A DNA stretch of 64,000 nucleotides, taken from NCBI RefSeq assembly GCF_910591885.1, contig NW_025963578.1, positions 62,001-126,000 of the forward strand. Direction: 5' to 3'. Origin of the DNA: Bombus terrestris. Lineage: Eukaryota; Arthropoda; Insecta; Hymenoptera; Apidae. The notes under the pieces are model-generated. The model made no database searches. It was not told the origin of the DNA and saw only the letters and a list, made by a program, of their open reading frames with translations. A program made the translations under genes and the position numbers. Positions 1 to 14,974 of the stretch are shown here, one piece after another. Each line of letters starts with the position of its first letter. Within the stretch, counting starts at the first letter, position 1.

Positions 1-570
1 TGGACATCGTTGGACATCGTTGGACACCGTTGGACATCGTTGGACATCGTTGGACATCGTTGGACACCGTTGGACACCGTTGGACACCGTTGGACACCGT
101 TGGACATCGGTGGACATCTTGGGACACCGTTGGACACCGTTGGACATCGTTGGACACCGTTGGACACCGTGGGACAACGTGGGACAACGTGGGACAACGT
201 GGGACAACGTGGGACAACGTGGGACACCGTTGGACACCGTGGGACACCGTTGGACAACGTGGGACAACGTGGGACAACGTGGGACAACGTGGGACAACGT
301 GGGACACCGTTGGACACCGTGGGACACCGTTGGACACCGTTGGACATCGTTGGACACCGTGGGACAACGTGGGACAACGTGGGACAACGTGGGACACCGT
401 TGGACACCGTGGGACACCGTTGGACAACGTGGGACAACGTGGGACAACGTGGGACAACGTGGGACAACGTGGGACAACGTGGGACAACGTGGGACAACGT
501 GGGACAACGTGGGACACCGTTGGACATCGTTGGACACCGTGGGACAACGTGGGACAACGTGGGACAACGT
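1..570 (+). repeat. Left copy of a 950-bp-offset duplication (cut by window edge)
   Basis: Unit order matches bases 951-1520 without a shift, including tggacatcgg at 101/1051 and tggacatctt at 111/1061. Identity ends at 571, where this copy has the gggaaaccat haplotype and the partner has gggacaccgt at 1521. The left limit lies outside the window, so the original duplicated block may be longer. Confidence 0.9.
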
Positions 571-590
571 GGGAAACCATGGAACAACGT
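571..590 (+). repeat. Linked 20-bp haplotype gggaaaccat + ggaacaacgt (first of 66)
   Basis: These two variant decamers almost always occur together. Relative to two gA units they carry four changes. Starts, including variants: 571, 1961, 2761, 2891, 3541, 4461, 7261, 7371, 8241, 8371, 9021, 10091, 11001, 12461, 12681, 12731, 13061, 14151, 14561, 16531, 17201, 18501, 18741, 18841, 20171, 21701, 21941, 23061, 24281, 24691, 26091, 26501, 28771, 30320, 31200, 31610, 33880, 35429, 37649, 38059, 39239, 40649, 41098, 42278, 43868, 44297, 45827, 47967, 49757, 51127, 51737, 53527, 54897, 55997, 56657, 57097, 57497, 58507, 58837, 59087, 59597, 60347, 61757, 62137, 62827, 63267. It holds almost the only ATG on the plus strand, in an accATGg context, and loses the CpG of the first unit. 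It is best used as an array landmark. Confidence 0.92.
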
Positions 591-780
591 AGGACAACGT
601 GGGACAACGTGGGACAACGTGGGACACCGTTGGACATCGTTGGACACCGTGGGACAACGTGGGACAACGTGGAACAACGTGGGACATCGTTGGACACCGT
701 TGGACACCGTTGGACACCGTTGGACACCGTTGGACATCGGTGGACATCGTGGGACACCGTTGGACACCGTTGGACACCGT

Positions 781-1405
781 GGGACAACGTGGGACAACGT
801 GGGACAACGTGGGACACCGTTGGACAACGTGGGACACCGTTAGACATCGTTGGACACCGTGGGACAACGTGGGACAACGTGGGACAACGTGGGACACCGT
901 TGGACACCGTTGGACATCGTTGGACATCGTTGGACATCGTGGGACACCGTTGGACATCGTTGGACATCGTTGGACACCGTTGGACATCGTTGGACATCGT
1001 TGGACATCGTTGGACACCGTTGGACACCGTTGGACACCGTTGGACACCGTTGGACATCGGTGGACATCTTGGGACACCGTTGGACACCGTTGGACATCGT
1101 TGGACACCGTTGGACACCGTGGGACAACGTGGGACAACGTGGGACAACGTGGGACAACGTGGGACAACGTGGGACACCGTTGGACACCGTGGGACACCGT
1201 TGGACAACGTGGGACAACGTGGGACAACGTGGGACAACGTGGGACAACGTGGGACACCGTTGGACACCGTGGGACACCGTTGGACACCGTTGGACATCGT
1301 TGGACACCGTGGGACAACGTGGGACAACGTGGGACAACGTGGGACACCGTTGGACACCGTGGGACACCGTTGGACAACGTGGGACAACGTGGGACAACGT
1401 GGGAC
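781..1405 (+). repeat. Copy A of a 5750/5760-bp-offset duplication
   Basis: It shares the rare tagacatcgt unit (841/6591) and tggacatctt (1061/6811) with the block at 6531. The offset is 5750 up to the gA run at 1121-1170 (five units here, six in the partner) and 5760 after it, so one unit was gained or lost. The same tagacatcgt marker recurs at 15401 and 19321. Confidence 0.85.
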
Positions 1406-1520
1406 AACGTGGGACAACGTGGGACAACGTGGGACAACGTGGGACAACGTGGGACAACGTGGGACACCGTTGGACATCGTTGGACACCGTGGGACAACGT
1501 GGGACAACGTGGGACAACGT
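951..1520 (+). repeat. Right copy of the 950-bp-offset duplication
   Basis: This is the partner of bases 1-570. Its left part (from about 781) also belongs to a second duplication, with bases 6531-7165. The block has therefore been copied at least twice. Confidence 0.9.
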
Positions 1521-2100
1521 GGGACACCGTTGGACACCGTGGGACACCGTTGGACAACGTGGGACAACGTGGGACACCGTTGGACACCGTTGGACATCGG
1601 TGGACATCGTGGGACACCGTTGGACACCGTTGGACACCGTGGGACAACGTGGGACAACGTGGGACAACGTGGGACAACGTAGGACAACGTGGGACAACGT
1701 GGGACACCGTTGGACATCGTTGGACAACGTGGGACATCGTGGGACAACGTGGGACAACGTGGGACAACGTGGGACAACGTGGGACAACGTGGGACACCGT
1801 TGAACACCGTGGGACACCGTTGGACAACGTGGGACAACGTGGGACAACGTGGGACAACGTGGGACAACGTGGGACACCGTTGGACACCGTGGGACACCGT
1901 TGGACACCGTTGGACATCGTTGGACACCGTGGGACAACGTGGGACAACGTGGGACAACGTGGGAAACCATGGAACAACGTGGGACAACGTGGGACAACGT
2001 GGGACAACGTGGGACACCGTTGGACATCGTTGGACACCGTGGGACAACGTGGGACAACGTGGGACACCGTTGGACATCGTTGGACACCGTTGGACACCGT

Positions 2101-2330
2101 GGGACAACGTGGGACAACGTGGGACAACGTGGGACAACGTGGGACAACGTGGGACAACGTGGGACAACGTGGGACAAAGTGGGACAACGTGGGACAACGT
2201 GGGACAACGTGGGACAACGTGGGACAACGTGGGACAACGTGGGACAACGTGGGACAACGTGGGACAACGTGGGACAACGTGGGACAACGTGGGACAACGT
2301 GGGACAACGTGGGACAACGTGGGACACCGT
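2101..2330 (+). repeat. Long GGG-unit tract 1 (23 units, with gggacaaagt at 2171)
   Basis: There are twenty-three consecutive units beginning ggg. All are gA except the marker gggacaaagt (2171) and a terminal gC. GGG triplets are separated by exactly seven bases throughout, which just satisfies the usual intramolecular G-quadruplex pattern (four G3 runs, loops of 1-7). Folding is inferred, not shown. Confidence 0.9.
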
Positions 2331-2434
2331 TGGACACCGTTGGACATCGTTGGACACCGTTGGACACCGTGGGACAACGTGGGACAACGTGGGACAACGT
2401 GGGACAACGTGGGACAACGTGGGACAACGTGGGA

Positions 2435-3650
2435 CACCGTTGGACACCGTTGGACATCGGTGGACATCGTGGGACACCGTTGGACACCGTTGGACATCGT
2501 TGGACACCGTTGGACACCGTGGGACAACGTGGGACAACGTGGGACAACGTGGGACAACGTGGGACAACGTGGGACAACGTGGGACAACGTGGGACACCGT
2601 TGGACACCGTGGGACACCGTTGGACAACGTGGAACAACGTGGGACAACGTGGGACAACGTGGGACAACGTGGGACACCGTTGGACACCGTGGGACACCGT
2701 TGGACACCGTTGGACATCGTTGGACACCGTGGGACAACGTGGGACAACGTGGGACAACGTGGGAAACCATGGAACAACGTGGGACAACGTGGGACAACGT
2801 GGGACAACGTGGGACAACGTGGGACACCGTTGGACATCGTTGGACATCGTTGGACACCGTGGGACAACGTGGGACAACGTGGGACAACGTAGGAAACCAT
2901 GGAACAACGTAGGACAACGTGGGACAACGTGGGACAACGTGGGACACCGTTGGACATCGTTGGACACCGTGGGACAACGTGGGACAACGTGGAACAACGT
3001 GGGACATCGTTGGACACCGTTGGACACCGTTGGACACCGTTGGACACCGTTGGACATCGGTGGACATCGTGGGACACCGTGGGACAACGTGGGACAACGT
3101 GGGACAACGTGGGACAACGTGGGACTACGTGGGACACCGTTGGACATCGTTGGACACCGTGGGACACCGTTGGACATCGGTGGACATCGTGGGACACCGT
3201 TGGACACCGTTGGACATCGTTGGACACCGTTGGACACCGTGGGACAACGTGGGACACCGTTGGACAACGTGGGACAACGTGGGACAACGTGGGACAACGT
3301 GGGACACCGTTGGACACCGTGGGACACCTTTGGACACCGTTGGACATCGTTGGACACCGTGGGACAACGTGGGACAACGTGGGACAACGTGGGACAACGT
3401 GGGACAACGTAGGACAACGTGGGACAACGTGGGACAACGTGGGACAACGTGGGACACCGTTGGACACCGTGGGACACCGTTGGACACCGTTGGACATCGT
3501 TGGACACCGTGGGACAACGTGGGACAACGTGGGACAACGTGGGAAACCATGGAACAACGTAGGACAACGTGGGACAACGTGGGACAACGTGGGACACCGT
3601 TGGACATCGTTGGACACCGTGGGACAACGTGGGACAACGTGGGACAACGT
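2435..3650 (+). repeat. Copy A of a 5480-bp-offset duplication
   Basis: Unit order matches 7915-9130. Shared markers are ggaacaacgt (2631/8111), the gggaaaccat haplotypes (2761/8241, 2891/8371, 3541/9021) and gggactacgt (3121/8601). One visible difference is gggacacctt at 3321 against gggacaccgt at 8801. Identity ends at the gT unit at 3651. Confidence 0.9.
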
Positions 3651-6530
3651 GGGACATCGTGGGACAACGTGGGACAACGTGGGACAACGTGGGACAACGT
3701 GGGACACCGTTGGACAACGTGGGACACCGTTGGACATCGTTGGACACCGTGGGACAACGTGGGACAACGTGGGACAACGTGGGACACCGTTGGACAACGT
3801 GGGACACCGTTGGACACCGTTGGACATCGTTGGACATCGTTGGACATCGTGGGACACCGTTGGACATCGTTGGACATCGTTGGACACCGTTGGACATCGT
3901 TGGACATCGTTGGACATCGTTGGACACCGTTGGACACCGTTGGGCACCGTTGGACACCGTTGGACATCGGTGGACACCGTGGGACAACGTGGGACAACGT
4001 GGGACAACGTGGGACAACGTGGGACACCGTTGGACATCGTTGGACACCGTGGGACAACGTGGGACACCGTTGGACAACGTGGGACATCGTGGGACAACGT
4101 GGGACAACGTGGGACAACGTGGGACAACGTGGGACACCGTGGGACAACGTGGGACAACGTGGGACAACGTGGGACAACGTAGGACAACGTGGGACAACGT
4201 GGGACACCGTTGGACATCGTTGGACAACGTGGGACATCGTGGGACAAGGTGGGACAACGTGGGACAACGTGGGACAACGTGGGACAACGTGGGACACCGT
4301 TGAACACCGTGGGACACCGTTGGACAACGTGGGACAACGTGGGACAACGTGGGACAACGTGGGACAACGTGGGACACCGTTGGACACCGTGGGACACCGT
4401 TGGACACCGTTGGACATCGTTGGACACCGTGGGACAACGTGGGACAACGTGGGACAACGTGGGAAACCATGGAACAACGTGGGACAACGTGGGACAACGT
4501 GGGACAACGTGGGACACCGTTGGACATCGTTGGACAACGTGGGACAACGTGGGACAACGTGGGACAACGTGGGACAACGTGGGACAACGTGGGACACCGT
4601 TGGACACCGTGGGACACCGTTGGACACCGTTGGACATCGTTGGACACCGTGGGACAACGTGGGACAACGTGGGACAACGTGGGACAACGTGGGACAACGT
4701 CGGACAACGTGGGACACCGTTGGACACCGTGGGACACCGTTGGACAACGTGGGACAACGTGGGACAACGTGGGACAACGTGGGACAACGTGGGACACCGT
4801 GGGACAACGTGGGACAACGTGGGACAACGTGGGACAACGTGGGACAACGTGGGACAACGTGGGACAACGTGGGACAACGTGGGACAACGTGGGACAACGT
4901 GGGACAACGTGGGACAACGTGGGACAACGTGGGACACCGTTGGACATCGTTGGACACCGTGGGACAACGTGGGACAACGTGGGACAACGTGGGACACCGT
5001 TGGACACCGTTGGACATCGTTGGACATCGTGGGACACCGTTGGACAGCGTTGGACATCGTTGGACACCGTTGGACATCGTTGGACATCGTTGGACATCGT
5101 TGGACACCGTTGGACACCGTTGGACACCGTTGGACACCGTTGGACATCGGTGGACATCGTGGGACACCGTTGGACACCGTTGGACATCGTTGGACACCGT
5201 TGGACACCGTGGGACAACGTGGGACAACGTGGGACAACGTGGGACAACGTGGGACAACGTGGGACAACGTGGGACAACGTGGGACACCGTTGGACACCGT
5301 GGGACACCGTTGGACAACGTGGGACAACGTGGGACAACGTGGGACAACGTGGGACAACGTGGGACAACGTGGGACAGCGTGGGACAACGTGGGACAACGT
5401 GGGACAACGTGGGACAACGTGGGACACCGTTGGACACCGTGGGACACCGTTGGACAACGTGGGACAACGTGGGACAACGTGGGACAACGTGGGACAACGT
5501 GGGACACCGTTGGACACCGTGGGACACCGTTGGACACCGTTGGACATCGTTGGACACCGTGGGACAACGTGGGACACCGTGGGACACCGTTGGACAACGT
5601 GGGACAACGTGGGACAACGTGGGACAACGTGGGACAACGTGGGACAACGTGGGTCAACGTGGGACAACGTGGGACAACGTGGGACACCGTTGGACACCGT
5701 GGGACACCGTTGGACAACGTGGGACAACGTGGGACAACGTGGGACAACGTGGGACACCGTTGGACACCGTGGGACACCGTTGGACACCGTTGGACATCGT
5801 TGGACACCGTGGGACAACGTGGGACAACGTGGGACAACGTGGGACACCGTTGGACACCGTGGGACACCGTTGGACAACGTGGGACAACGTGGGACAACGT
5901 GGGACAACGTGGGACAACGTGGGACAACGTGGGACAACGTGGGACAACGTGGGACAACGTGGGACACCGTTGGACATCGTTGGACACCGTGGGACAACGT
6001 GGGACAACGTGGGACAACGTGGGACACCGTTGGACACCGTGGGACACCGTTGGACAACGTGGGACAACGTGGGACACCATTGGACACCGTGGGACACCGT
6101 TGGACAACGTGGGACAACGTGGGACAACGTGGGACAACGTGGGACAACGTGGGACAACGTGGGACAACGTGGGACAACGTGGGACAACGTGGGACACCGT
6201 TGGACACCGTGGGACACCGTTGGACAACGTGGGACAACGTGGGACATCGTGGGACAACGTGGGACAACGTGGGACAACGTGGGACAACGTGGGACACCGT
6301 TGGACAACGTGGGACACCGTTGGACATCGTTGGACACCGTGGGACAACGTTGGACACCGTTGGACACCGTTGGACACCGTTGGACACCGTTGGACATCGT
6401 TGGACATCGTTGGACATCGTGGGACACCGTTGGACATCGTTGGACATCGTGGGACACCGTTGGACATCGTTGGACACCGTGGGACAACGTGGGACACCGT
6501 TGGACAACGTGGGACATCGTGGGACAACGT

Positions 6531-7165
6531 GGGACAACGTGGGACAACGTGGGACAACGTGGGACACCGTTGGACAACGTGGGACACCGTTAGACATCGT
6601 TGGACACCGTGGGACAACGTGGGACAACGTGGGACAACGTGGGACACCGTTGGACACCGTTGGACATCGTTGGACATCGTTGGACATCGTGGGACACCGT
6701 TGGACATCGTTGGACATCGTTGGACACCGTTGGACATCGTTGGACATCGTTGGACATCGTTGGACACCGTTGGACACCGTTGGACACCGTTGGACACCGT
6801 TGGACATCGGTGGACATCTTGGGACACCGTTGGACACCGTTGGACATCGTTGGACACCGTTGGACACCGTGGGACAACGTGGGACAACGTGGGACAACGT
6901 GGGACAACGTGGGACAACGTGGGACAACGTGGGACACCGTTGGACACCGTGGGACACCGTTGGACAACGTGGGACAACGTGGGACAACGTGGGACAACGT
7001 GGGACAACGTGGGACACCGTTGGACACCGTGGGACACCGTTGGACACCGTTGGACATCGTTGGACACCGTGGGACAACGTGGGACAACGTGGGACAACGT
7101 GGGACACCGTTGGACACCGTGGGACACCGATGGACAACGTGGGACAACGTGGGACAACGTGGGAC
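6531..7165 (+). repeat. Copy B of the 5750/5760-bp-offset duplication
   Basis: This is the partner of 781-1405. It carries a private gggacaccga at 7121 that the first copy lacks. Identity stops inside the following gA run, which is shorter here. Confidence 0.85.
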
Positions 7166-7570
7166 AACGTGGGACACCGTTGGACACCGTGGGACACCGT
7201 TGGACACCGTTGGACATCGTTGGACACCGTGGGACAACGTGGGACAACGTGGGACAACGTGGGAAACCATGGAACAACGTGGGACAACGTGGGACAACGT
7301 GGGACAACGTGGGACACCGTTGGACATCGTTGGACACCGTGGGACAACGTGGGACAACGTGGGACAACGTGGGAAACCATGGAACAACGTGGGACAACGT
7401 GGGACAGCGTGGGACAACGTGGGACACAGTTGGACATCGTTGGACACCGTGGGACAACGTGGGACAACGTGGGACACCGTTGGACACCGTTGGACATCGT
7501 TGGACACCGTTGGACACCGTGGGACACCGTTGGACACCGTTGGACATCGTTGGACACCGTTGGACACCGT

Positions 7571-7810
7571 GGGACAACGTGGGACAACGTGGGACAACGT
7601 GGGACAACGTGGGACAACGTGGGACAACGTGGGACAACGTGGGACAAAGTGGGACAACGTGGGACAACGTGGGACAACGTGGGACAACGTGGGACAACGT
7701 GGGACAACGTGGGACAACGTGGGACAACGTGGGACAACGTGGGACAACGTGGGACAACGTGGGACAACGTGGGACAACGTGGGACAACGTGGGACAACGT
7801 GGGACACCGT
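7571..7810 (+). repeat. Long GGG-unit tract 2 (24 units, with gggacaaagt at 7641)
   Basis: The layout matches the tract at 2101: seven gA, then gggacaaagt, then a long gA run closed by gC. It lies 5470 bp to the right, inside the same duplicated neighbourhood. Confidence 0.9.
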
Positions 7811-7914
7811 TGGACATCGTTGGACAACGTGGGACAACGTGGGACAACGTGGGACAACGTGGGACAACGTTGGACATCGTTGGACATCGTTGGACACCGT
7901 TGGACACCGTTGGA

Positions 7915-9130
7915 CACCGTTGGACACCGTTGGACATCGGTGGACATCGTGGGACACCGTTGGACACCGTTGGACATCGTTGGACACCGTTGGACACCGT
8001 GGGACAACGTGGGACAACGTGGGACAACGTGGGACAACGTGGGACAACGTGGGACAACGTGGGACAACGTGGGACACCGTTGGACACCGTGGGACACCGT
8101 TGGACAACGTGGAACAACGTGGGACAACGTGGGACAACGTGGGACAACGTGGGACACCGTTGGACACCGTGGGACACCGTTGGACACCGTTGGACATCGT
8201 TGGACACCGTGGGACAACGTGGGACAACGTGGGACAACGTGGGAAACCATGGAACAACGTGGGACAACGTGGGACAACGTGGGACAACGTGGGACAACGT
8301 GGGACACCGTTGGACATCGTTGGACATCGTTGGACACCGTGGGACAACGTGGGACAACGTGGGACAACGTAGGAAACCATGGAACAACGTAGGACAACGT
8401 GGGACAACGTGGGACAACGTGGGACACCGTTGGACATCGTTGGACACCGTGGGACAACGTGGGACAACGTGGAACAACGTGGGACATCGTTGGACACCGT
8501 TGGACACCGTTGGACACCGTTGGACACCGTTGGACATCGGTGGACATCGTGGGACACCGTGGGACAACGTGGGACAACGTGGGACAACGTGGGACAACGT
8601 GGGACTACGTGGGACACCGTTGGACATCGTTGGACACCGTGGGACACCGTTGGACATCGGTGGACATCGTGGGACACCGTTGGACACCGTTGGACATCGT
8701 TGGACACCGTTGGACACCGTGGGACAACGTGGGACACCGTTGGACAACGTGGGACAACGTGGGACAACGTGGGACAACGTGGGACACCGTTGGACACCGT
8801 GGGACACCGTTGGACACCGTTGGACATCGTTGGACACCGTGGGACAACGTGGGACAACGTGGGACAACGTGGGACAACGTGGGACAACGTAGGACAACGT
8901 GGGACAACGTGGGACAACGTGGGACAACGTGGGACACCGTTGGACACCGTGGGACACCGTTGGACACCGTTGGACATCGTTGGACACCGTGGGACAACGT
9001 GGGACAACGTGGGACAACGTGGGAAACCATGGAACAACGTAGGACAACGTGGGACAACGTGGGACAACGTGGGACACCGTTGGACATCGTTGGACACCGT
9101 GGGACAACGTGGGACAACGTGGGACAACGT
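7915..9130 (+). repeat. Copy B of the 5480-bp-offset duplication
   Basis: This is the partner of 2435-3650. Its segment 8315-8690 is also the source or copy of 14505-14880 (6190-bp offset), sharing the variant aggaaaccat haplotype and gggactacgt. Confidence 0.9.
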
Positions 9131-11200
9131 GGGACAACGTGGGACAACGTCGGACAACGTGGGACACCGTTGGACACCGTGGGACACCGTTGGACAACGT
9201 GGGACAACGTGGGACAACGTGGGACAACGTGGGACAACGTGGGACAACGTGGGACACCGTTGGACACCGTGGGACACCGTTGGACACCGTTGGACATCGT
9301 TGGACACCGTGGGACAACGTGGGACAACGTGGGACAACGTGGGACAACGTGGGACAACGTGGGACAACGTGGGACAACGTGGGACACCGTTGGACACCGT
9401 GGGACACCGTTGGACAACGTGGGACAACGTGGGACACCGTTGGACACCGTGGGACACCGTTGGACAACGTGGGACAACGTGGGACAACGTGGGACAACGT
9501 CGGACAACGTGGGACACCGTTGGACACCGTGGGACACCGTTGGACAACGTGGGACAACGTGGGACAACGTGGGACAACGTGGGACAACGTGGGACACCGT
9601 TGGACACCGTGGGACACCGTTGGACACCGTTGGACATCGTTGGACACCGTGGGACAACGTGGGACAACGTGGGACAACGTGGGACAACGTGGGACAACGT
9701 GGGACAACGTGGGACAACGTGGGACACCGTTGGACACCGTGGGACACCGTTGGACAACGTGGGACAACGTGGGACAACGTGGGACAACGTGGGACAACGT
9801 GGGACACCGTTGGACACCGTGGGACACCGTTGGACAACGTGGGACAACGTGGGACAACGTGGGACAACGTGGGACAACGTGGGACAACGTGGGACAACGT
9901 GGGACAACGTGGGACAACGTGGGACACCGTTGGACACCGTGGGACACCGTTGGACAACGTGGGACAACGTGGGACAACGTGGGACAACGTGGGACAACGT
10001 GGGACACCGTTGGACACCGTGGGACACCGTTGGACACCGTTGGACATCGTTGGACACCGTGGGACAACGTGGGACAACGTGGGACACCGTGGGAAACCGT
10101 GGAACAACGTAGGACAACGTGGGACAACGTGGGACAACGTGGGACACCGTTGGACATCGTTGGACACCGTGGGACAACGTGGGACAACGTGGAACAACGT
10201 GGGACATCGTTGGACACCGTTGGACACCGTTGGACACCGTTGGACACCGTTGGACATCGGTGGACATCGTGGGACACCGTTGGACACCGTTGGACACCGT
10301 GGGACAACGTGGGACAACGTGGGACAACGTGGGACAACGTAGGACAACGTGGGACAACGTGGGACACCGTTGGACATCGTTGGACAACGTGGGACATCGT
10401 GGGACAACGTGGGACAACGTGGGACAACGTGGGACAACGTGGGACACCGTTGGACACCGTGGGACACCGTTGGATACCGCTGGACATCGTTGGACACCGT
10501 GGGACAACGTGGGACAACGTGGGACAACGTGGGACAACGTGGGACACCGTTGGACATCGTTGGACACCGTGGGACAACGTGGGACACCGTTGGACATCGT
10601 TGGACGTCGTTGGACACCGTTGGACATCGTTGGACATCGTTGGACATCGTTGGACACCGTTGGACACCGTTGGACACCGTTGGACACCGTTGGACATCGG
10701 TGGACATCGTGGGACACCGTTGGACACCGTTGGACATCGTTGGACACCGTTGGACACCGTGGGACAACGTGGGACAACGTGGGACAACGTGGGACAACGT
10801 GGGACAACGTGGGACAACGTGGGACAACGTGGGACACCGTTGAACACCGTGGGACACCGTTGGACAACGTGGGACAACGTGGGACAACGTGGGACAACGT
10901 GGGACAACGTGGGACACCGTTGGACACCGTGGGACACCGTTGGACACCGTTGGACATCGTTGGACACCGTGGGACAACGTGGGACAACGTGGGACAACGT
11001 GGGAAACCATGGAACAACGTGGGACAACGTGGGACAACGTGGGACAACGTGGGACACCGTTGGACATCGTAGGACACCGTGGGACAACGTGGGACAACGT
11101 GGGACACCGTTGGACACCGTTGGACATCGTTGGACACCGTTGGACACCGTGGGACACCGTTGGACACCGTTGGACATCGTTGGACACCGTTGGACACCGT

Positions 11201-11410
11201 GGGACAACGTGGGACAACGTGGGACAACGTGGGACAACGTGGGACAACGTGTGACAACGTGGGACAACGTGGGACAACGTGGGACAACGTGGGACAACGT
11301 GGGACAACGTGGGACAACGTGGGACAACGTGGGACAACGTGGGACAACGTGGGACAACGTGGGACAACGTGGGACAACGTGGGACAACGTGGGACAACGT
11401 GGGACACCGT
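11201..11410 (+). repeat. Long GGG-unit tract 3 (21 units, without gggacaaagt)
   Basis: This run is nearly all gA and is closed by gC at 11401. It carries gtgacaacgt at 11251 instead of the gggacaaagt marker, which breaks one GGG triplet. The new tga also ends one plus-strand frame at 11254. Confidence 0.88.
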
Positions 11411-14400
11411 TGGACATCGTTGGACAACGTGGGACAACGTGGGACAACGTGGGACAACGTGGGACAACGTGGGACACCGTTGGACACCGTGGGACACCGT
11501 TGGACACCGTTGGACATCGTTGGACACCGTGGGACAACGTGGGACAACGTGGGACAACGTGGGACAACGTGGGACAACGTCGGACAACGTGGGACACCGT
11601 TGGACACCGTGGGACACCGTTGGACAACGTGGGACAACGTGGGACAACGTGGGACAACGTGGGACAACGTGGGACAACGTGGGACAACGTGGGACAACGT
11701 GGGACAACGTGGGACAACGTGGGACACCGTTGGACACCGTGGGACACCGTTGGACACCGTTGGACATCGTTGGACACCGTGGGACAACGTGGGACAACGT
11801 GGGACAACGTGGGACAACGTGGGACAACGTCGGACAACGTGGGACACCGTTGGACACCGTGGGACACCGTTGGACAACGTGGGACAACGTGGGACAACGT
11901 GGGACAACGTGGGACAACGTGGGACACCGTGGGACAACGTGGGACAACGTGGGACAACGTGGGACAACGTGGGACAACGTGGGACACCGTTGGACAACGT
12001 GGGACAACGTGGGACAACGTGGGACAACGTGGGACACCGTTGGACATCGTTGGACAACGTGGGACAACGTGGGACAACGTGGGACAACGTGGGACAACGT
12101 GGGACAACGTGGGACACCGTTGGACACCGTGGGACACCGTTGGACACCGTTGGACATCGGTGGACATCGTGGGACACCGTTGGACACCGTTGGACATCGT
12201 TGGACACCGTTGGACACCGTGGGACAACGTGGGACAACGTGGGACAACGTGGGACAACGTGGGACAACGTGGGACAACGTCGGACAACGTGGGACACCGT
12301 TGGACACCGTGGAACACCGTTGGACAACGTGGGACAACGTGGGACAACGTGGGACAACGTGGGACAACGTGGGACACCGTTGGACACCGTGGGACACCGT
12401 GGGACACCGTTGGACATCGTTGGACACCGTGGGACAACGTGGGACAACGTGGGACAACGTGGGAAACCATGGAACAACGTGGGACAACGTGGGACAACGT
12501 GGGACAACGTGGGACAACGTGGGACACCGTTGGACATCGTTGGACACCGTGGGACAACGTGGGACAACGTGGGACAACGTGGGACAACGTGGGACACCGT
12601 TGGACACCGTGGGACACCGTTGGACACCGTTGGACATCGTTGGACACCGTGGGACAACGTGGGACAACGTGGGACAACGTGGGAAACCATGGAACAACGT
12701 GGGACAACGTGGGACAACGTGGGACAACGTGGGAAACCATGGAACAACGTGGGACAACGTGGGACAACGTGGGACAACGTGGGACACCGTTGGACATCGT
12801 TGGACATCGTTGGACACCGTTGGACACCGTTGGACACCGTTGGACACCGTGGGACAACGTGGGACAACGTGGGACAACGTGGGACAACGTGGGACAACGT
12901 GGGACAACGTGGGACAACGTGGGACAACGTGGGACAACGTGGGACAACGTGGGACACCGTTGGACATCGTTGGACATCGTTGGACACCGTTGGACATCGT
13001 TGGACACCGTGGGACAACGTGGGACAACGTGGGACAACGTGGGACAACGTGGGACAACGTGGGAAACCATGGAACAACGTGGGACAACGTGGGACAACGT
13101 GGGACAACGTGGGACAACGTGGGACACCGTTGGACATCGTTGGACAACGTGGGACAACGTGGGACAACGTGGGACAACGTAGGACAACGTGGGACACCGT
13201 TGGACACCGTGGGACACCGTTGGACACCGTTGGACATCGTTGGACACCGTGGGACAACGTGGGACAACGTGGGACAACGTGGGACATCGTGGGACAACGT
13301 GGGACAACGTGGGACAACGTGGGACAACGTGGGACAACGTGGGACACCGTTGGACAACGTCGGACACCGTTGGACATCGTTGGACACCGTGGGACAACGT
13401 GGGACAACGTGGGACAACGTGGGACACCGTTGGACACCGTTGGACATCGTTGGACACCGTGGGACAACGTGGGACAACGTGGGACAACGTGGGACAACGT
13501 GGGACAACGTGGGACAACGTGGGACAACGTGGGACATCGTGGGACAACGTGGGACAACGTGGGACAACGTGGGACAACGTGGGACACCGTTGGACAACGT
13601 GGGACACCGTTGGACATCGTTGGACACCGTGGGACAACGTGGGACAACGTGGGACAACGTGGGACACCGTTGGACACCGTTGGACATCGTTGGACATCGT
13701 TGGACATCGTGGGACACCGTTGGACATCGTTGGACATCGTTGGACACCGTTGGACATCGTTGGACATCGTTGGACATCGTTGGACACCGTTGGACACCGT
13801 TGGACACCGTTGGACACCGTTGGACACCGTTGGACACCGTTGGACATCGGTGGACATCGTGGGACACCGTTGGACACCGTTGGACATCGTTGGACACCGT
13901 TGGACACCGTGGGACAACGTGGGACAACGTGGGACAACGTGGGACAACGTGGGACAACGTGGGACAACGTGGGACAACGTGGGACACCGTTGGACACCGT
14001 GGGACACCGTTGGACAACGTGGAACAACGTGGGACAACGTGGGACAACGTGGGACAACGTGGGACACCGTTGGACACCGTGGGACACCGTTGGACACCGT
14101 TGGACATCGTTGGACACCGTGGGACAACGTGGGACAACGTGGGACAACGTGGGAAACCATGGAACAACGTGGGACAACGTGGGACAACGTGGGACAACGT
14201 GGGACAACGTGGGACACCGTTGGACATCGTTGGACACCGTGGGACAACGTGGGACAACGTGGGACAACGTGGGACACCGTTGGACACCGTGGGACACCGT
14301 TGGACAACGTGGGACAACGTGGGACAACGTGGGACAACGTGGGACAACGTGGGACAACGTGGGACAACGTGGGACAACGTGGGACAACGTGGGACACCGT

Positions 14401-14504
14401 TGGACACCGTGGGACACCGTTGGACAACGTGGGACAACGTGGGACAACGTGGGACAACGTGGGACAACGTGGGACACCGTTGGACACCGTGGGACACCGT
14501 TGGA

Positions 14505-14880
14505 CACCGTTGGACATCGTTGGACACCGTGGGACGACGTGGGACAACGTGGGACAACGTAGGAAACCATGGAACAACGTAGGACAACGTGGGACAACGT
14601 GGGACAACGTGGGACACCGTTGGACATCGTTGGACACCGTGGGACAACGTGGGACAACGTGGAACAACGTGGGACATCGTTGGACACCGTTGGACACCGT
14701 TGGACACCGTTGGACACCGTTGGACATCGGTGGACATCGTGGGACACCGTGGGACAACGTGGGACAACGTGGGACAACGTGGGACAACGTGGGACTACGT
14801 GGGACACCGTTGGACATCGTTGGACACCGTGGGACACCGTTGGACATCGGTGGACATCGTGGGACACCGTTGGACACCGT
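14505..14880 (+). repeat. Short copy related to 8315-8690 (6190-bp offset)
   Basis: It shares aggaaaccat (8371/14561) and gggactacgt (8601/14791) with the block 6190 bp to the left. A private gggacgacgt at 14531 marks this copy. Both edges are single-unit mismatches. Confidence 0.85.
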
Positions 14881-14974
14881 GGGACAACGTGGGACAACGT
14901 GGGACAACGTGGGACATCGTGGGACAACGTGGGACAACGTGGGACAACGTGGGACAACGTGGGACACCGTTGGA

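Noticed and set aside
571..590. ATG in the gggaaaccat haplotype as a real translation start
   Set aside because: It is repeated 66 times inside the satellite, with the same array on both sides. The Kozak-like context comes from the unit sequence, and there is no promoter or coding composition.
841..850. tagacatcgt as the edge of an inserted element
   Set aside because: It is a one-base variant of tggacatcgt flanked by normal units in register. The other copies at 6591, 15401 and 19321 lie in duplicated blocks.
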